Below, one piece after another: positions 23,428 through 33,780 of a DNA stretch of 60,422 nucleotides. Both the position numbers and the translations under genes were made by a program. This DNA comes from Bacillus sp. SJS (lineage in GTDB: Bacteria; Bacillota; Bacilli; Bacillales; Bacillaceae). Positions within the stretch are counted from its first letter, which is position 1, and each line of letters opens with the position of its first letter. The stretch spans positions 1-60,422 of the forward strand of contig NZ_JAQV02000001.1 in the NCBI RefSeq assembly GCF_000732485.2, read 5' to 3'. A model generated the notes under the pieces. It was not told the DNA's origin. It worked only from the letters and a program-made list of their open reading frames with translations, and made no database searches.

Positions 23428-24258
23428 ATGAAGCTTCGTCGAAGCGGCAGACTCGTGGACATGACGAATTATATGCTTAATCATCCGCATTCGCTTGTCC
23501 CTCTTACCTACTTTTCGGAAAGATACCAGTCTGCAAAATCATCAATCAGTGAAGATTTAACCATTATTAAACAAACTTTTGAACAGCAGGGTGTCGGCTC
23601 TCTTCAAACGGTTCCGGGCGCAGCAGGCGGGGTGAAATTCGTACCGGGTATGCATATCGAAGAAGCAGGCGCAATCATTGACTCCATTAAAAAGAGAATG
23701 GCGGCTCCGGACCGTCTGCTTCCGGGCGGCTATCTTTATTTGACGGATATTCTTGGAGATCCATCCATCGTGAATAAGGTGGGAAGAATGTTTGCCTCTG
23801 TTTTTGCAGAGCGGAAAATTGATGTTGTGATGACCGTTGCGACAAAAGGAATTCCTCTTGCCTATGCAGTAGCGAACGACTTGAACGTTCCGGTGATCAT
23901 CGTTAGAAAAGACAGCAAGGTGACAGAGGGATCTACTGTCAGCATTAATTATGTTTCCGGGTCCTCCAAAAGAATCCAGACAATGGTGCTTGCGAAAAGA
24001 AGTTTGAAAGAAGGATCAAACGTTCTCATAATTGATGATTTTATGAAGGCCGGGGGAACGATTAACGGAATGGTGAGCCTGCTGGAGGAATTCCAGGCGA
24101 AAGTCGCGGGAATCGGCGTATTGGTTGAGACCAAGGGTGTCGAAGAGCGTTTAGTGGACGAGTATATTTCTCTTGTGAAACTGACCGGTGTTGATGTGAA
24201 GGGCAAACAAATTGAGCTTCAGGAAGGTAATTTTTTTGATGCTGCCAAGCGGCCGTAA
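23428..24258 (+). CDS. purR: Purine operon repressor
   Basis: 276-residue repressor with an N-terminal winged helix (residues about 1-74) and a C-terminal phosphoribosyltransferase-like domain. In B. subtilis it represses purine genes, and PRPP binding releases it. The PRPP motif VLIIDDFMKAGGT is at about residue 200. It lies next to ridA, and prs, which makes PRPP, is 3 kb downstream. Confidence 0.96.
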   Translation: MKLRRSGRLVDMTNYMLNHPHSLVPLTYFSERYQSAKSSISEDLTIIKQTFEQQGVGSLQTVPGAAGGVKFVPGMHIEEAGAIIDSIKKRMAAPDRLLPGGYLYLTDILGDPSIVNKVGRMFASVFAERKIDVVMTVATKGIPLAYAVANDLNVPVIIVRKDSKVTEGSTVSINYVSGSSKRIQTMVLAKRSLKEGSNVLIIDDFMKAGGTINGMVSLLEEFQAKVAGIGVLVETKGVEERLVDEYISLVKLTGVDVKGKQIELQEGNFFDAAKRP

Positions 24259-24293
24259 GGTTTTTTTGGCATTTTAAAAGGAGCTGAAGAACG

Positions 24294-24668
24294 ATGAAAA
24301 TCATTCAAACAAGTAAAGCGCCATCGGCAATCGGACCTTATTCTCAAGGGATGGCTGTGAACAATCTCGTTTTCACTTCCGGACAAATTCCGCTCAAAAC
24401 TGATGGTGAAATGGCGGAAGGCGGCGTGAGGGAGCAGACCCATCAGGTGTTTGCAAATTTACAGGCGGTTCTGGAACAGGCTGGGAGCTCACTTGAGCAG
24501 GTTGTGAAAGCAACTGTTTTCATTAAGGATATGAATGACTTCCCGGAAATCAACGATGTGTACGGGGAATATTTTCATACGCACAAGCCCGCAAGATCCT
24601 GTGTGGAAGTAGCGAGACTGCCAAAAGACGCACTTATTGAAATTGAATGCGTTGCCCTAACTAAATAA
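24294..24668 (+). CDS. ridA: RidA family enamine/imine deaminase (YabJ)
   Basis: 124-residue trimeric RidA/YjgF protein that hydrolyses reactive enamines and imines such as those released by PLP-dependent dehydratases. The signature [13 protein letters not shown] at the N-terminus and the catalytic arginine region [19 protein letters not shown] are present. AAGGAG precedes the ATG. It is the middle gene of the usual purR-yabJ-spoVG group. Confidence 0.95.
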   Translation: MKIIQTSKAPSAIGPYSQGMAVNNLVFTSGQIPLKTDGEMAEGGVREQTHQVFANLQAVLEQAGSSLEQVVKATVFIKDMNDFPEINDVYGEYFHTHKPARSCVEVARLPKDALIEIECVALTK

Positions 24669-24734
24669 TTTACCCAAGTCAATAAGAAAACTTTCCTACC
24701 TTTCCCTGTTTTTTCAAAAAAATTTTTTCAGAAT

Positions 24735-24761
24735 GCAGGAATTGAGAAATTTCCGTGGAAT
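24735..24761 (+). promoter_or_regulatory. Sigma-H promoter of spoVG
   Basis: GCAGGAATT (24735-24743) and GTGGAAT (24755-24761), with an 11-bp gap. Both elements fit the sigma-H patterns RNAGGAWWW and RNNGAAT exactly. spoVG is a classic sigma-H gene repressed by AbrB. Confidence 0.88.
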
Positions 24762-24805
24762 TCATACTGTAAAGTTTTTCATCCAGGGAAAAGGTGGTGA
24801 ACATA

Positions 24806-25105
24806 ATGGAAGTGACTGACGTAAGATTACGCCGCGTTAACACAGAAGGCAGAATGAGAGCGATTGCATCCATTACACTCGATCACGAATTTGTTGTACA
24901 TGACATTCGTGTAATCGATGGGAATAATGGGCTATTCGTAGCAATGCCAAGCAAAAGAACTCCAGACGGAGAATTCCGTGATATTGCCCATCCAATCAAT
25001 TCGGGTACACGCGGGAAAATTCAAGAAGCTGTTTTGACTGAATACCACAGGCTTGGAGAAATGGAAGAAGTTGAAGTTGAATTTGAAGAAGCAGGTGCTT
25101 CCTAA
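24806..25105 (+). CDS. spoVG: Stage V sporulation protein G (RNA-binding regulator)
   Basis: 99-residue SpoVG protein, which affects asymmetric septation and spore cortex formation and acts as a small nucleic-acid-binding regulator in other Firmicutes. Sequence from [10 protein letters not shown] through [21 protein letters not shown] is almost invariant in the family. ATG at 24806 follows AAGGTGGTGA. The C-terminus EFEEAGAS is as in B. subtilis. Confidence 0.97.
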   Translation: MEVTDVRLRRVNTEGRMRAIASITLDHEFVVHDIRVIDGNNGLFVAMPSKRTPDGEFRDIAHPINSGTRGKIQEAVLTEYHRLGEMEEVEVEFEEAGAS

Positions 25106-25115
25106 AATATGTTCG

Positions 25116-25145
25116 CCCTTGTTACTGAGTAACAGGGGTTTAATT
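25116..25145 (+). terminator. Probable terminator after spoVG
   Basis: Ten-pair stem CCCTTGTTAC / GTAACAGGGG with loop TGA and a weak T-rich tail (TTTAATT). Confidence 0.65.
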
Positions 25146-25293
25146 ATGTCTAAAATGTGTCCCGTGCTTTAACAACCGCGGTTACTCCTCATCTGAGCGA
25201 ATCGATTGTGCCGTCCCTCCTTAAAGACCCCCTGATAAAGTCCTATCCTGATTTTTCTTCTATGAGAAATATTCGGCACTTTAGCATCCTGCC

Positions 25294-25322
25294 TTGAAAT
25301 GAAGCCATATTTAAGATATATT
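25294..25322 (+). promoter_or_regulatory. Sigma-A promoter of glmU
   Basis: TTGAAA (25294-25299), 17-bp spacer, TATATT (25317-25322). Otherwise 25140-25293 shows only a 10-bp palindrome, AACCGCGGTT, at 25174-25183. Confidence 0.65.
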
Positions 25323-25360
25323 TTTTAATGGATAAATAGGGATACTTGGGAGGCTTACAC

Positions 25361-26746
25361 ATGGAAAATCGTTTTGCAGTCATTCTAGCAGCTGGTCAAG
25401 GTACACGTATGAAATCCAAGCTTTATAAAGTTCTGCATCCTGTTTGCGGCAAACCAATGGTTCAGCACGTAGCGGATGAAATGTCCAAATTAAACCTTGA
25501 GAAAATGGTGACAATTATTGGGCATGGTGCAGAAATGGTAAAAGCACAGCTTGGAGAAAAAAGTGAATATGCTCTGCAAAGCGAGCAGCTTGGAACCGCT
25601 CATGCGGTCATGCAAGCTTCAAGCCAGCTCCAGGATCTTAATGGTACGACGATCGTAGTATGCGGAGATACACCGCTGATCACGTCTGAAACGATGGAGA
25701 ATCTTCTTTCCCATCACAGCGAAACAAACTCAAAAGCAACAATTCTGACGGTTAAAGCAGAGGATCCAGCCGGTTATGGCCGTATCGTCCGCAGCAGCTC
25801 GGGACTTGTTGAGAAAATTGTTGAGCATAAAGACGCTTCAGCAGAGGAACGGAAAATTGATGAGATCAATACCGGTACATACTGCTTTGATAACAAAATG
25901 CTGTTCGAAACGCTAAGCAAAGTTTCGAATGACAACGTACAAGGTGAATACTACTTGCCGGACGTGATTGAAATTCTTAAGAACGAGGGCCAGGTGGTTT
26001 CTGCCTATCAGACAGACTCATTTGAAGAATCACTCGGGGTGAATGACCGCGTAGCGCTTTCACAAGCAGAAAAATATATGAAGAAACGCATCAATACCTT
26101 CCATATGCGCAATGGGGTTACCTTGATCGATCCTGACCAGACTTACATTTCTGCAGATGCTGAGATTGGCAGAGATACCATGATTTATCCAGGGACGATA
26201 ATTAAAGGGAATGCTAAAATCGGAGAAGACTGCGAAATTGGCCCTAACACTGAGATTAAAGACAGTGTAATAGGAGATCAAACAGTGATCCGCCAATCAG
26301 TTGTTCATGATAGTGAAATTGGAAAGCTAGTCGCAGTGGGCCCGTTTGCGCATATTCGTCCGCAGTCCTCTGTTTCAGATGAAGTGAAGATCGGCAATTT
26401 TGTCGAAATCAAGAAAACATCTATGGGCAAAGGAAGCAAAGCCTCTCACCTGAGCTATATCGGCGATGCGGAAATCGGTTCAGACGTTAACCTCGGCTGC
26501 GGTTCGATTACAGTGAACTATGATGGGAAAAATAAGGCGTTAACAAAGGTGGAAGATGGGGCATTTATCGGATGCAATTCTAACTTGATTGCACCTGTAA
26601 CAGTTGGAAAAGGAGCCTATGTAGCAGCAGGCTCAACGATTACAGAAGATGTGCCGGGCCAAGCGCTATCGGTTGCACGCGCCAGACAAGTCAACAAAGA
26701 AGACTATGTCGGCCGTCTGAGCATGAATCAAAATTCTAATTCCTAA
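25361..26746 (+). CDS. glmU: Bifunctional GlcN-1-P acetyltransferase / GlcNAc-1-P uridylyltransferase
   Basis: Makes UDP-GlcNAc, the precursor of peptidoglycan and teichoic-acid linkage units. The N-terminal uridylyltransferase carries [11 protein letters not shown] at residues 10-20; the C-terminal half is a left-handed beta-helix of hexapeptide repeats from about residue 250, with the acetyltransferase active site around [11 protein letters not shown]. 461 residues. ATG at 25361 follows TGGGAGG. It is followed 18 bases later by prs. Confidence 0.97.
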   Translation: MENRFAVILAAGQGTRMKSKLYKVLHPVCGKPMVQHVADEMSKLNLEKMVTIIGHGAEMVKAQLGEKSEYALQSEQLGTAHAVMQASSQLQDLNGTTIVVCGDTPLITSETMENLLSHHSETNSKATILTVKAEDPAGYGRIVRSSSGLVEKIVEHKDASAEERKIDEINTGTYCFDNKMLFETLSKVSNDNVQGEYYLPDVIEILKNEGQVVSAYQTDSFEESLGVNDRVALSQAEKYMKKRINTFHMRNGVTLIDPDQTYISADAEIGRDTMIYPGTIIKGNAKIGEDCEIGPNTEIKDSVIGDQTVIRQSVVHDSEIGKLVAVGPFAHIRPQSSVSDEVKIGNFVEIKKTSMGKGSKASHLSYIGDAEIGSDVNLGCGSITVNYDGKNKALTKVEDGAFIGCNSNLIAPVTVGKGAYVAAGSTITEDVPGQALSVARARQVNKEDYVGRLSMNQNSNS

Positions 26747-26764
26747 TTGGAGGTTCACCACATT

Positions 26765-27718
26765 ATGTCAAATCAGTACGGTGATGCAAATTTAAAGATT
26801 TTCTCACTGAATTCAAATCCCGGTCTTGCGGAAGAAATAGCAAATGTTGTAGGCGTTCAGCTTGGAAAATGTTCTGTTACCCGTTTCAGCGACGGCGAAA
26901 TTCAAATCAACATTGAAGAAAGTATCCGCGGCTGTGACGTATACATTATTCAATCTACAAGCGGCCCTGTTAATGAACATCTTATGGAACTTCTGATCAT
27001 GATTGATGCATTAAAACGTGCCTCTGCTAAAACAATTAACATTGTTATGCCTTACTACGGATATGCCCGTCAGGACCGTAAAGCGCGCGCGCGAGAGCCG
27101 ATTACAGCGAAGCTTGTGGCAAATCTTCTTGAAACGGCAGGAGCGGACCGTGTCATCACGTTAGACTTGCATGCACCGCAGATTCAAGGATTCTTTGATA
27201 TTCTGATCGACCACTTAATGGGTGTTCCGATCCTTGGGGATTACTTCAGCAAGAAGGATCTTAAGGATATCGTAATCGTTTCCCCGGACCATGGCGGAGT
27301 TACACGTGCCCGTAAGCTGGCAGACCGTCTGAAAGCGCCCATTGCCATTATTGATAAACGCAGACCGCGCCCTAATGTGGTTGAGGTCATGAATATCGTC
27401 GGTAACATTGAAGGAAAGACAGCCATTCTGATTGATGACATTATTGATACAGCAGGGACAATTACACTTGCAGCGAATGCACTCGTTGAAAACGGAGCAT
27501 CAGAAGTGTATGCATGCTGTACGCACCCTGTTTTGTCAGGCCCTGCAATCGAGAGAATCCAGAATTCCAAGATTAAAGAGCTTGTTGTAACAAACTCCAT
27601 TGCGCTTACGGAAGATAAAAAAATTGATAAGGTGATTGAGCTTTCCGTAGCTCCGCTTATCGGTGAAGCCATCATCCGTATCCATGAAGAGCAATCTGTA
27701 AGTACACTGTTCGATTAA
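26765..27718 (+). CDS. prs: Ribose-phosphate pyrophosphokinase
   Basis: Makes PRPP from ribose 5-phosphate and ATP for nucleotide, histidine, tryptophan and NAD synthesis. The class I signature is clear: [14 protein letters not shown] near residue 135, [14 protein letters not shown], and the PRPP loop [11 protein letters not shown] near residue 225. 317 residues. ATG at 26765 follows TTGGAGG. It is the last gene of the glmU-prs pair. Confidence 0.97.
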   Translation: MSNQYGDANLKIFSLNSNPGLAEEIANVVGVQLGKCSVTRFSDGEIQINIEESIRGCDVYIIQSTSGPVNEHLMELLIMIDALKRASAKTINIVMPYYGYARQDRKARAREPITAKLVANLLETAGADRVITLDLHAPQIQGFFDILIDHLMGVPILGDYFSKKDLKDIVIVSPDHGGVTRARKLADRLKAPIAIIDKRRPRPNVVEVMNIVGNIEGKTAILIDDIIDTAGTITLAANALVENGASEVYACCTHPVLSGPAIERIQNSKIKELVVTNSIALTEDKKIDKVIELSVAPLIGEAIIRIHEEQSVSTLFD

Positions 27719-27729
27719 TCGTTTCTTAT

Positions 27730-27755
27730 GTTTAGACCGGACGAATTGTGGGAAT
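27730..27755 (+). promoter_or_regulatory. Sigma-B-type promoter of ctc
   Basis: GTTTAG (27730-27735), 14-bp spacer, GGGAAT (27750-27755), close to the sigma-B pattern GTTTAA-N12-14-GGGWAW. ctc was the first known sigma-B gene in B. subtilis. Confidence 0.75.
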
Positions 27756-27799
27756 TGACTATAATAAGCAATTATCACGATGTTAGGAAGGTGTAAGAC

Positions 27800-28435
27800 A
27801 TGAGCACAACAATTAAAGCGAAAGAAAGAAAAGAATTTAAAAAATCCGCTACACGGGCAATACGATTGCAGGGCCATGTGCCTGGCATCATATATGGATT
27901 TAAAACGGATAACAAAGCAGTCTCTATTGACAGCATCGATCTTCTAAAAGTTTTGCGTGATGAAGGACGCAACGCGATCATTCAGCTTGATGTAGATGGC
28001 AAAAAGCATTCCGTAATGGTTAATGATATGCAGCGCGACACCATGAAGAACGAAATTCTGCATGCTGACTTTTTAGCTGTAAATATGAATTCCGAAGTGG
28101 ATGTAGAAGTTCCGCTAACCTTAACTGGCGAAGCGCAGGGCGTGAAAGACGGCGGAGTGCTGCAGCAGCCTCTTTACCAGATTTCCGTTACAGCAAAACC
28201 AAATGATATCCCGCAAACGATTGAGGTGGATATCTCAAACCTTGCTGTTAATGATACGCTGACTATATCCGACTTGAAGGATTCTAAAAAATACACAATC
28301 AATCATGAAGATGATGAGGTTATTGCTTCAATTCTTCCTCCTCAAGCAGAAGAAGAAATTGATTCTGGCGAAGAGCAGGAGCCTGGTGAGCCTGAAAACG
28401 CTGAAGGGCGTGAAGGGGAAGACGAGGCTGAATAA
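27800..28435 (+). CDS. ctc: General stress protein Ctc / 50S ribosomal protein L25
   Basis: 211-residue L25/TL5/Ctc family protein that binds 5S rRNA; in B. subtilis it joins ribosomes under stress. The N-terminal 95 residues form the L25 domain and the middle part the TL5-type C domain; the last ~30 residues are strongly acidic (EEEIDSGEEQEPGEP...). GGAAGGTG lies before the ATG. The promoter suggests sigma-B control. Confidence 0.95.
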   Translation: MSTTIKAKERKEFKKSATRAIRLQGHVPGIIYGFKTDNKAVSIDSIDLLKVLRDEGRNAIIQLDVDGKKHSVMVNDMQRDTMKNEILHADFLAVNMNSEVDVEVPLTLTGEAQGVKDGGVLQQPLYQISVTAKPNDIPQTIEVDISNLAVNDTLTISDLKDSKKYTINHEDDEVIASILPPQAEEEIDSGEEQEPGEPENAEGREGEDEAE

Positions 28436-28451
28436 AAGAATAATCATGCCG

Positions 28452-28490
28452 GGCTGGCCAAAACAGACTGTTTTGTGCCAGCCTCTTTTC
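28452..28490 (+). terminator. Terminator after ctc
   Basis: GGCTGGC and GCCAGCC arms with an inner AAAACA/TGTTTT stem, followed by TCTTTTCT. Confidence 0.82.
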
Positions 28491-28587
28491 TATGTGCCGA
28501 ATCTTTTTTATAATATAATGGAGAAATCAAGAAGAAAAATTGGCTGGAAGACATCCGCCGATTTTTATTTATAAAGGTGGGAATCAC

Positions 28588-29154
28588 TTGAAAGTTTTTG
28601 TTGGGCTCGGAAATCCGGGGAAACAATATGCAGAAACACGTCATAACGCTGGTTTTATGGTCATCGATGAATTGGCTCACCGTCTGTCCATTCAGCTTGA
28701 CCGCTCTAAATTCAATGGGGTGTATGGCATGGGTATGGCCGGCGGAACAAAGGTTTTACTGGTTAAGCCGCTTACATATATGAATTTATCAGGAGAATGC
28801 GTCCGCCCTCTTATGGATTTTTACGAGGTGCCAGATGAAGACATGGCGGTCATTTATGATGACCTTGATTTGCCGGCAGGAAAAATCAGGCTTCGCACAA
28901 AGGGCAGCGCAGGCGGTCATAATGGCATCAAGTCCATGATTCAGCACTTTGGTACACAGGAGTTCAACCGTGTACGGATCGGAATCGACCGTCCGCCAAG
29001 CGGGATGAAGGTGCCGGACTATGTGCTCGGTCAATTTTCAAAGGATGAACAGCCCCTGATTAAAGAAGCTGTAATCCGATCAGCTGATGCCTGCGCAGAA
29101 TGGCTGAACAAACCTTTTCTTCAGGTGATGAACGAGTTTAATCAGTCCAAGTAA
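28588..29154 (+). CDS. pth: Peptidyl-tRNA hydrolase
   Basis: Releases tRNA from dropped-off peptidyl-tRNAs (SpoVC in B. subtilis). The active-site His is in [15 protein letters not shown] (about residue 20); [10 protein letters not shown] and [11 protein letters not shown] are also present. 188 residues. TTG start at 28588 fits AAAGGTGGG at 28573-28581 and the family N-terminus; an in-frame ATG at 28540 is too far from any binding site. Confidence 0.96.
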   Translation: MKVFVGLGNPGKQYAETRHNAGFMVIDELAHRLSIQLDRSKFNGVYGMGMAGGTKVLLVKPLTYMNLSGECVRPLMDFYEVPDEDMAVIYDDLDLPAGKIRLRTKGSAGGHNGIKSMIQHFGTQEFNRVRIGIDRPPSGMKVPDYVLGQFSKDEQPLIKEAVIRSADACAEWLNKPFLQVMNEFNQSK

Positions 29155-29184
29155 GTATAATGGGTTCCTCAAGCGTTTATACTA
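29155..29184 (+). promoter_or_regulatory. Sigma-F-type promoter of fin
   Basis: GTATA (29155-29159), 15-bp spacer, GTTTATACTA (29175-29184). It has the same geometry as the csfB promoter, with one mismatch from GGNNANANT. It starts at the base after the pth stop codon. Confidence 0.65.
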
Positions 29185-29209
29185 TCTGTAAAAAGCTTTT
29201 GGAGGAACT

Positions 29210-29440
29210 ATGGGTTACCACTATTATTGCCGCCATTGCGGTACAAAAGTCGGCACATTGGAGAATGAGGCCATTCATAGCGGAGAATTAGGTTTTCACT
29301 ACTTAACCAGTGAAGAGAGACAGGAAATGATCCGCTACATGGCGAATGGAGATATAGAGATAAAAACGATTTGTGAGGATTGCCAGGAAGCGCTTGATCG
29401 AAATCCTGCTTTCCACCAGGTAGAAAAGTTCATACAATAA
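29210..29440 (+). CDS. fin: Anti-sigma-F factor Fin
   Basis: 76-residue zinc-finger-like protein (YabK). In B. subtilis Fin is made under sigma-F and then displaces sigma-F from RNA polymerase, helping the switch to sigma-[10 protein letters not shown] near residue 8 and CEDCQEAL near residue 57 give two CxxC pairs for zinc. TTGGAGG precedes the ATG. Confidence 0.95.
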   Translation: MGYHYYCRHCGTKVGTLENEAIHSGELGFHYLTSEERQEMIRYMANGDIEIKTICEDCQEALDRNPAFHQVEKFIQ

Positions 29441-29474
29441 AAAGCTTTGGCTTTTAGTCCCAAAGCGTTTTTCT
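29438..29474 (+). terminator. Terminator after fin
   Basis: GCTTTGG / CCAAAGC stem flanked by an A-run and T5. Overlaps the fin stop codon. Confidence 0.78.
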
Positions 29475-29521
29475 ATTTGTCCGCCTGTATGGAGACAAAT
29501 TTTTCGGAAGGAGGGAAAGGC

Positions 29522-32500
29522 ATGAAAAGTCTGCACTCGTTTTTTTATTCAAACGAAGATTTTAAAACCGTTGTTACCGGTCTGAAGGAAGGATTGAGAG
29601 AGCAGCTGCTGGCTGGGCTTTCCGGTTCGGCAAGGTCTCTATTCACATCCTCTTTATATATGGAAACAGGAGAATCCGTCCTCGTTGTCACACACAATCT
29701 CTACCAGGCTCAAAAGGTTTTTGAGGACTTGGCAAATTTAGCGGGCGGTAATGTTTTTCTCTATCCTGTTAATGAACTGATCGCTTCTGATATGGCGGTA
29801 GCCAGTCCGGAGCTGATGGCTCAGAGGATGGAAGTGCTGAATCATTTGGCATCTGGTAAAAAAGGCATTGTGGTTGCACCGGCCGCTGCATTGCGGAGAC
29901 TGCTTCCAGCCAAAAGCATGTGGAATGCAAGCCAGAAAACTCTTTCGGTCGGAGATGAACTGGATACGGATTCATTTTTCAGCTGGCTTTCCCAAATTGG
30001 CTATGAACGGACCAACATGGTTTCGGCACCGGGAGAATTCAGTGTTCGCGGGGGTATTATTGACCTTTATCCGCTGACGGAGGAAAATCCCGTCCGGATT
30101 GAACTGTTTGATATTGAAGTGGACTCCATCCGTTCATTTGACCTTGCAGATCAGCGTTCATTGAAAAAGATGAAGAGCATCGTGCTTGGTCCTGCGAAAG
30201 AAATCCTGCTGCAGCGTGAGCATCTTGAGCGCTGCGAACAGCAATTAGAAGCTGCTCTTTCCAAATCATTGAAAAAGCTGAAAAATGACCAGCAGAAGGA
30301 ATTGCTGCTCCAAAATGTCCAGTATGAGCTTGAAATGCTCCGGAATGGTCAGGTTACAGAGGAAATGCATAAATACCTTTCCTTCTTCTATGAAAAGCCT
30401 GCTAGTTTACTAGATTATTTTGATGGGACTGCAACCGTTGTAATGGATGAAATCAGCCGTATCCATGAGATGATGGAGCAGCTTGAATCGGAAGAAGCGG
30501 AATGGATTACGAGCATGCTTGAAAACGGGAAGATTGTCCATGATGTGAAAATTTCCCGCGAGCAGCCTCTGGCTCTTCCAGCCAATCCAATCGTATATCT
30601 TTCCTTGTTTTTAAGACACGTCCCTCATACAAGTCCTCAAAATATCTTAAACGTATCATGCAAGCAAATGCAGAATTTTCATGGCCAGATGAACGTCTTA
30701 AAGGGCGAGCTCGACCGATGGAACAAAGGAAAGTTCATCACTGTTTTTCTGGGAGCCAGTGCAGAGCGGGTGCAAAAGCTCGAGCAGGTGCTCCAGGACT
30801 ATGATATGTCAGCAACAATTATGAAAGATGGAGATCCTCTTAAACCTGGAAAGGCTTATATTTTAGAGGGGGATCTGCAAACGGGCTTTGAGCTTCCTTT
30901 GCAAAAAATTGCCGTCATTACAGAAGAAGAGCTGTTCAAAAAGCGCGCTAAGAAGCAGCCGAGACGCCAGAAGCTGTCCAATGCCGAGCGGATTAAGAGC
31001 TACTCCGAGCTTCAAACAGGTGATTATGTCGTGCACATTAATCATGGAATCGGAAAGTATTTAGGGATTGAGACGCTTGAAATCAACGGCAATCACAAGG
31101 ATTATCTTCATATCCGGTATCAGGGCTCTGACAAGCTTTACGTTCCGGTAGAGCAAATCGATCAGGTTCAAAAGTACGTTGGATCTGAAGGGAAAGAACC
31201 GAAAATTTATAAGCTTGGCGGAAATGACTGGCGCCGGGTGAAGAAAAAAGTGGAATCATCCGTTCAGGATATTGCGGATGATTTGATTAAGCTTTATGCG
31301 GAAAGGGAAGCAAGCAGAGGCTATGCCTTTTCTCCGGATGGAGAAATGCAGCGCGATTTCGAGGCAGCGTTCCCTTATCAGGAAACAGAGGATCAGATTC
31401 GTTCCATCCATGAAATTAAAATGGATATGGAGCGGGAACGCCCGATGGACCGGCTTCTTTGCGGAGATGTTGGCTACGGGAAAACGGAGGTAGCAATCCG
31501 GGCAGCATTCAAGGCTATTGCTGATGGAAAGCAGGTAGCACTCCTTGTTCCAACGACAATTCTAGCCCAGCAGCACTACGAAACCGTTCGCGAACGGTTT
31601 CAGGACTATCCTATGACTGTCGGTCTCCTAAGCAGATTCCGAACCCGCAAGGAAATGAATGAAACGACAAAAGGCCTGGAGAATGGAACGGTAGATCTTG
31701 TAATAGGAACCCACCGTCTTCTTTCTAAGGATGTTAAATATAAGAATCTGGGACTGCTCATAATTGATGAGGAGCAGCGCTTTGGTGTTACCCATAAGGA
31801 AAAAATCAAACAAATGAAAGCAAACGTAGATGTTTTGACGCTTACCGCGACTCCAATTCCAAGAACACTGCATATGTCGATGCTCGGAGTAAGGGATTTG
31901 TCGGTCATAGAGACGCCGCCGGAAAACCGCTATCCTGTGCAGACATATGTTGTGGAAAACAACGGAGGACTTGTCAGAGAATCCATTGAACGTGAGCTCT
32001 CGAGGGGCGGGCAGGTCTATGTTCTTTACAACCGCGTAGAGGACATCAGCCGCAAAGCCGATGAAATTTCAATGCTTGTTCCAGATGCAAGAGTCACGTA
32101 TGCACATGGGAAAATGACGGAAAACGAATTGGAATCCGTCATGCTTAACTTCCTTGAAGGCCAGTCAGACGTTTTGGTCAGTACCACGATTATTGAAACG
32201 GGCGTCGACATCCCGAACGTCAACACCCTTATTGTGTATGATGCAGATAAAATGGGACTATCCCAGCTCTATCAGCTAAGAGGGCGTGTCGGCCGATCAA
32301 GCAGGGTCGCATATGCTTACTTCACGTACCGGAAGGACAAAGTTCTTACAGAAGTTGCAGAAAAAAGGCTGCAGGCGATAAAAGAATTTACCGAGCTTGG
32401 ATCCGGATTTAAAATCGCCATGCGCGATTTATCCATTCGGGGTGCAGGAAACCTTCTTGGAGCACAGCAGCATGGCTTCATTGATTCTGTCGGATTTGAT

Positions 32501-33046
32501 TTATATTCCCAGATGCTGAAAGAGGCCATCGAAGAACGCAAAGGCGATGCACCGAAGGAAAAAGCATTTGAACCGGAAATTGATCTGGATCTGGATGCAT
32601 ACATTCCAGAGGCGTACATTTCAGATGGAAAACAGAAAATCGATATGTATAAACGCTTCAGAGGAATTGCCACAGAAGAAGATCTAGCAGAGCTGCAGGA
32701 AGAAATGACGGATCGCTTCGGCACGTATCCTTCCGAAGTAAGCTATCTCTTTAAAGTGGCTGAAGCGAAACTTCTTGCGATTCGTGAAAAAGTCGAAATC
32801 ATTAAAGAAGCGAAGGACGTTATTTACATGTCCATCAACGAGGAGGCCAGCCAGCGCGCAGATGGCCAAAAGCTGTTTGAATTAAGCAGCCAGTACGGCC
32901 GTAAAGTCGGTCTCGGAATGGACGCGAACAAATTGAAAATTTCTGTCCAGACAAAGGGCTTAAGTGCGGAAGAACGTTTATCTATTTTAATCGGCCTTCT
33001 TAAAGGACTAAAGCATGTGAAAAAGGAAGAAATTTCAGCCAGCTGA
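29522..33046 (+). CDS. mfd: Transcription-repair coupling factor
   Basis: 1174-residue ATP-dependent translocase that removes RNA polymerase stalled at DNA damage and recruits UvrA. In order: an N-terminal UvrB-like region, the RNA polymerase-interacting domain (SYSELQTGDYVVHINHGIGKYLG, about residue 500), and the helicase core with Walker A GDVGYGKTE (about 650), DEEQ box IDEEQRFGVTH, TATPIPRTLHMSM, and the TRG/motif VI region QLRGRVGRSSR; then the C-terminal TRCF domain. ATG at 29522 follows GGAGGGAAAGG. Confidence 0.97.
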   Translation: MKSLHSFFYSNEDFKTVVTGLKEGLREQLLAGLSGSARSLFTSSLYMETGESVLVVTHNLYQAQKVFEDLANLAGGNVFLYPVNELIASDMAVASPELMAQRMEVLNHLASGKKGIVVAPAAALRRLLPAKSMWNASQKTLSVGDELDTDSFFSWLSQIGYERTNMVSAPGEFSVRGGIIDLYPLTEENPVRIELFDIEVDSIRSFDLADQRSLKKMKSIVLGPAKEILLQREHLERCEQQLEAALSKSLKKLKNDQQKELLLQNVQYELEMLRNGQVTEEMHKYLSFFYEKPASLLDYFDGTATVVMDEISRIHEMMEQLESEEAEWITSMLENGKIVHDVKISREQPLALPANPIVYLSLFLRHVPHTSPQNILNVSCKQMQNFHGQMNVLKGELDRWNKGKFITVFLGASAERVQKLEQVLQDYDMSATIMKDGDPLKPGKAYILEGDLQTGFELPLQKIAVITEEELFKKRAKKQPRRQKLSNAERIKSYSELQTGDYVVHINHGIGKYLGIETLEINGNHKDYLHIRYQGSDKLYVPVEQIDQVQKYVGSEGKEPKIYKLGGNDWRRVKKKVESSVQDIADDLIKLYAEREASRGYAFSPDGEMQRDFEAAFPYQETEDQIRSIHEIKMDMERERPMDRLLCGDVGYGKTEVAIRAAFKAIADGKQVALLVPTTILAQQHYETVRERFQDYPMTVGLLSRFRTRKEMNETTKGLENGTVDLVIGTHRLLSKDVKYKNLGLLIIDEEQRFGVTHKEKIKQMKANVDVLTLTATPIPRTLHMSMLGVRDLSVIETPPENRYPVQTYVVENNGGLVRESIERELSRGGQVYVLYNRVEDISRKADEISMLVPDARVTYAHGKMTENELESVMLNFLEGQSDVLVSTTIIETGVDIPNVNTLIVYDADKMGLSQLYQLRGRVGRSSRVAYAYFTYRKDKVLTEVAEKRLQAIKEFTELGSGFKIAMRDLSIRGAGNLLGAQQHGFIDSVGFDLYSQMLKEAIEERKGDAPKEKAFEPEIDLDLDAYIPEAYISDGKQKIDMYKRFRGIATEEDLAELQEEMTDRFGTYPSEVSYLFKVAEAKLLAIREKVEIIKEAKDVIYMSINEEASQRADGQKLFELSSQYGRKVGLGMDANKLKISVQTKGLSAEERLSILIGLLKGLKHVKKEEISAS

Positions 33047-33075
33047 TTATCTGCTTATATTTTCATTTATTGTGT

Positions 33076-33104
33076 GTATATTACCTTTATTGTGAAGGAT
33101 ACTA
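33076..33104 (+). promoter_or_regulatory. Sigma-G-type promoter of spoVT
   Basis: GTATA (33076-33080), 17-bp spacer, GATACTA (33098-33104), one mismatch from CATNHTA. spoVT is a sigma-G gene in B. subtilis. Confidence 0.55.
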
Positions 33105-33184
33105 TTCTCAACAAGAGGTCACGGCTGCTAACATGGAGCCATTACCTGGTATCAATTCACAAGATGAAAGTGAGGCAGCAATAG

Positions 33185-33721
33185 ATGAAGGCAACTGGCA
33201 TTGTTCGTCGAATTGATGATTTAGGACGTGTGGTTATTCCGAAAGAAATCCGCAGAACACTCCGCATCCGCGAAGGGGATCCGCTGGAAATTTTCGTAGA
33301 CCGCGACGGCGAAGTCATTCTAAAGAAATATTCACCAATAAGTGAACTTGGAGATTTTGCAAGGGAATATGCAGACGCTCTTTACGACAGCATGGGCCAC
33401 CCGGTGCTGATTTGTGACAGAGACGCTTTCATCGCTGTTTCCGGAAGTTCAAAAAAGGAATACATGAACCGCAACATCAGCGAAGACATTGAACGCTCCA
33501 TGGAAGAAAGAAGCTCCATTCTAAAAACAGATGCAGGAGAGCTTCAGCTTCTTGAAGGGATTAAAGAAGAAGTCAAAGCCTATACCATTGGTCCAATCAT
33601 CGCAAATGGAGATCCAATCGGCGCAGTCGTTATCTTCTCAAAAGAAGGAACGCTTGGCGAAGTGGAGAAAAAAGCGGTAGAAACAGCAGCCGGCTTCCTT
33701 GCACGCCAAATGGAGAACTAG
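33185..33721 (+). CDS. spoVT: Stage V sporulation protein T (AbrB-type regulator)
   Basis: 178-residue forespore regulator that modulates sigma-G genes. The N-terminal ~50 residues are an AbrB-like swapped-hairpin DNA-binding domain (KATGIVRRIDDLGRVVIPKEIRR), and the rest is a GAF-like domain. The N-terminus closely parallels AbrB at 11438-11719, so the two regulators are paralogues in this domain. GTGAGG lies before the ATG. Confidence 0.97.
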   Translation: MKATGIVRRIDDLGRVVIPKEIRRTLRIREGDPLEIFVDRDGEVILKKYSPISELGDFAREYADALYDSMGHPVLICDRDAFIAVSGSSKKEYMNRNISEDIERSMEERSSILKTDAGELQLLEGIKEEVKAYTIGPIIANGDPIGAVVIFSKEGTLGEVEKKAVETAAGFLARQMEN

Positions 33722-33745
33722 GTTTCGATCTTATTATATGTATTA

Positions 33746-33773
33746 CAAAAAGGCAGCCTTTGGGCTGTCTTTT
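33746..33773 (+). terminator. Terminator after spoVT
   Basis: AGGCAGCC / GGGCTGTCT stem, four-base loop, T4 tail. Repeat locus 2 starts about eight bases later. Confidence 0.78.
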
Positions 33774-33780
33774 CCTGTAT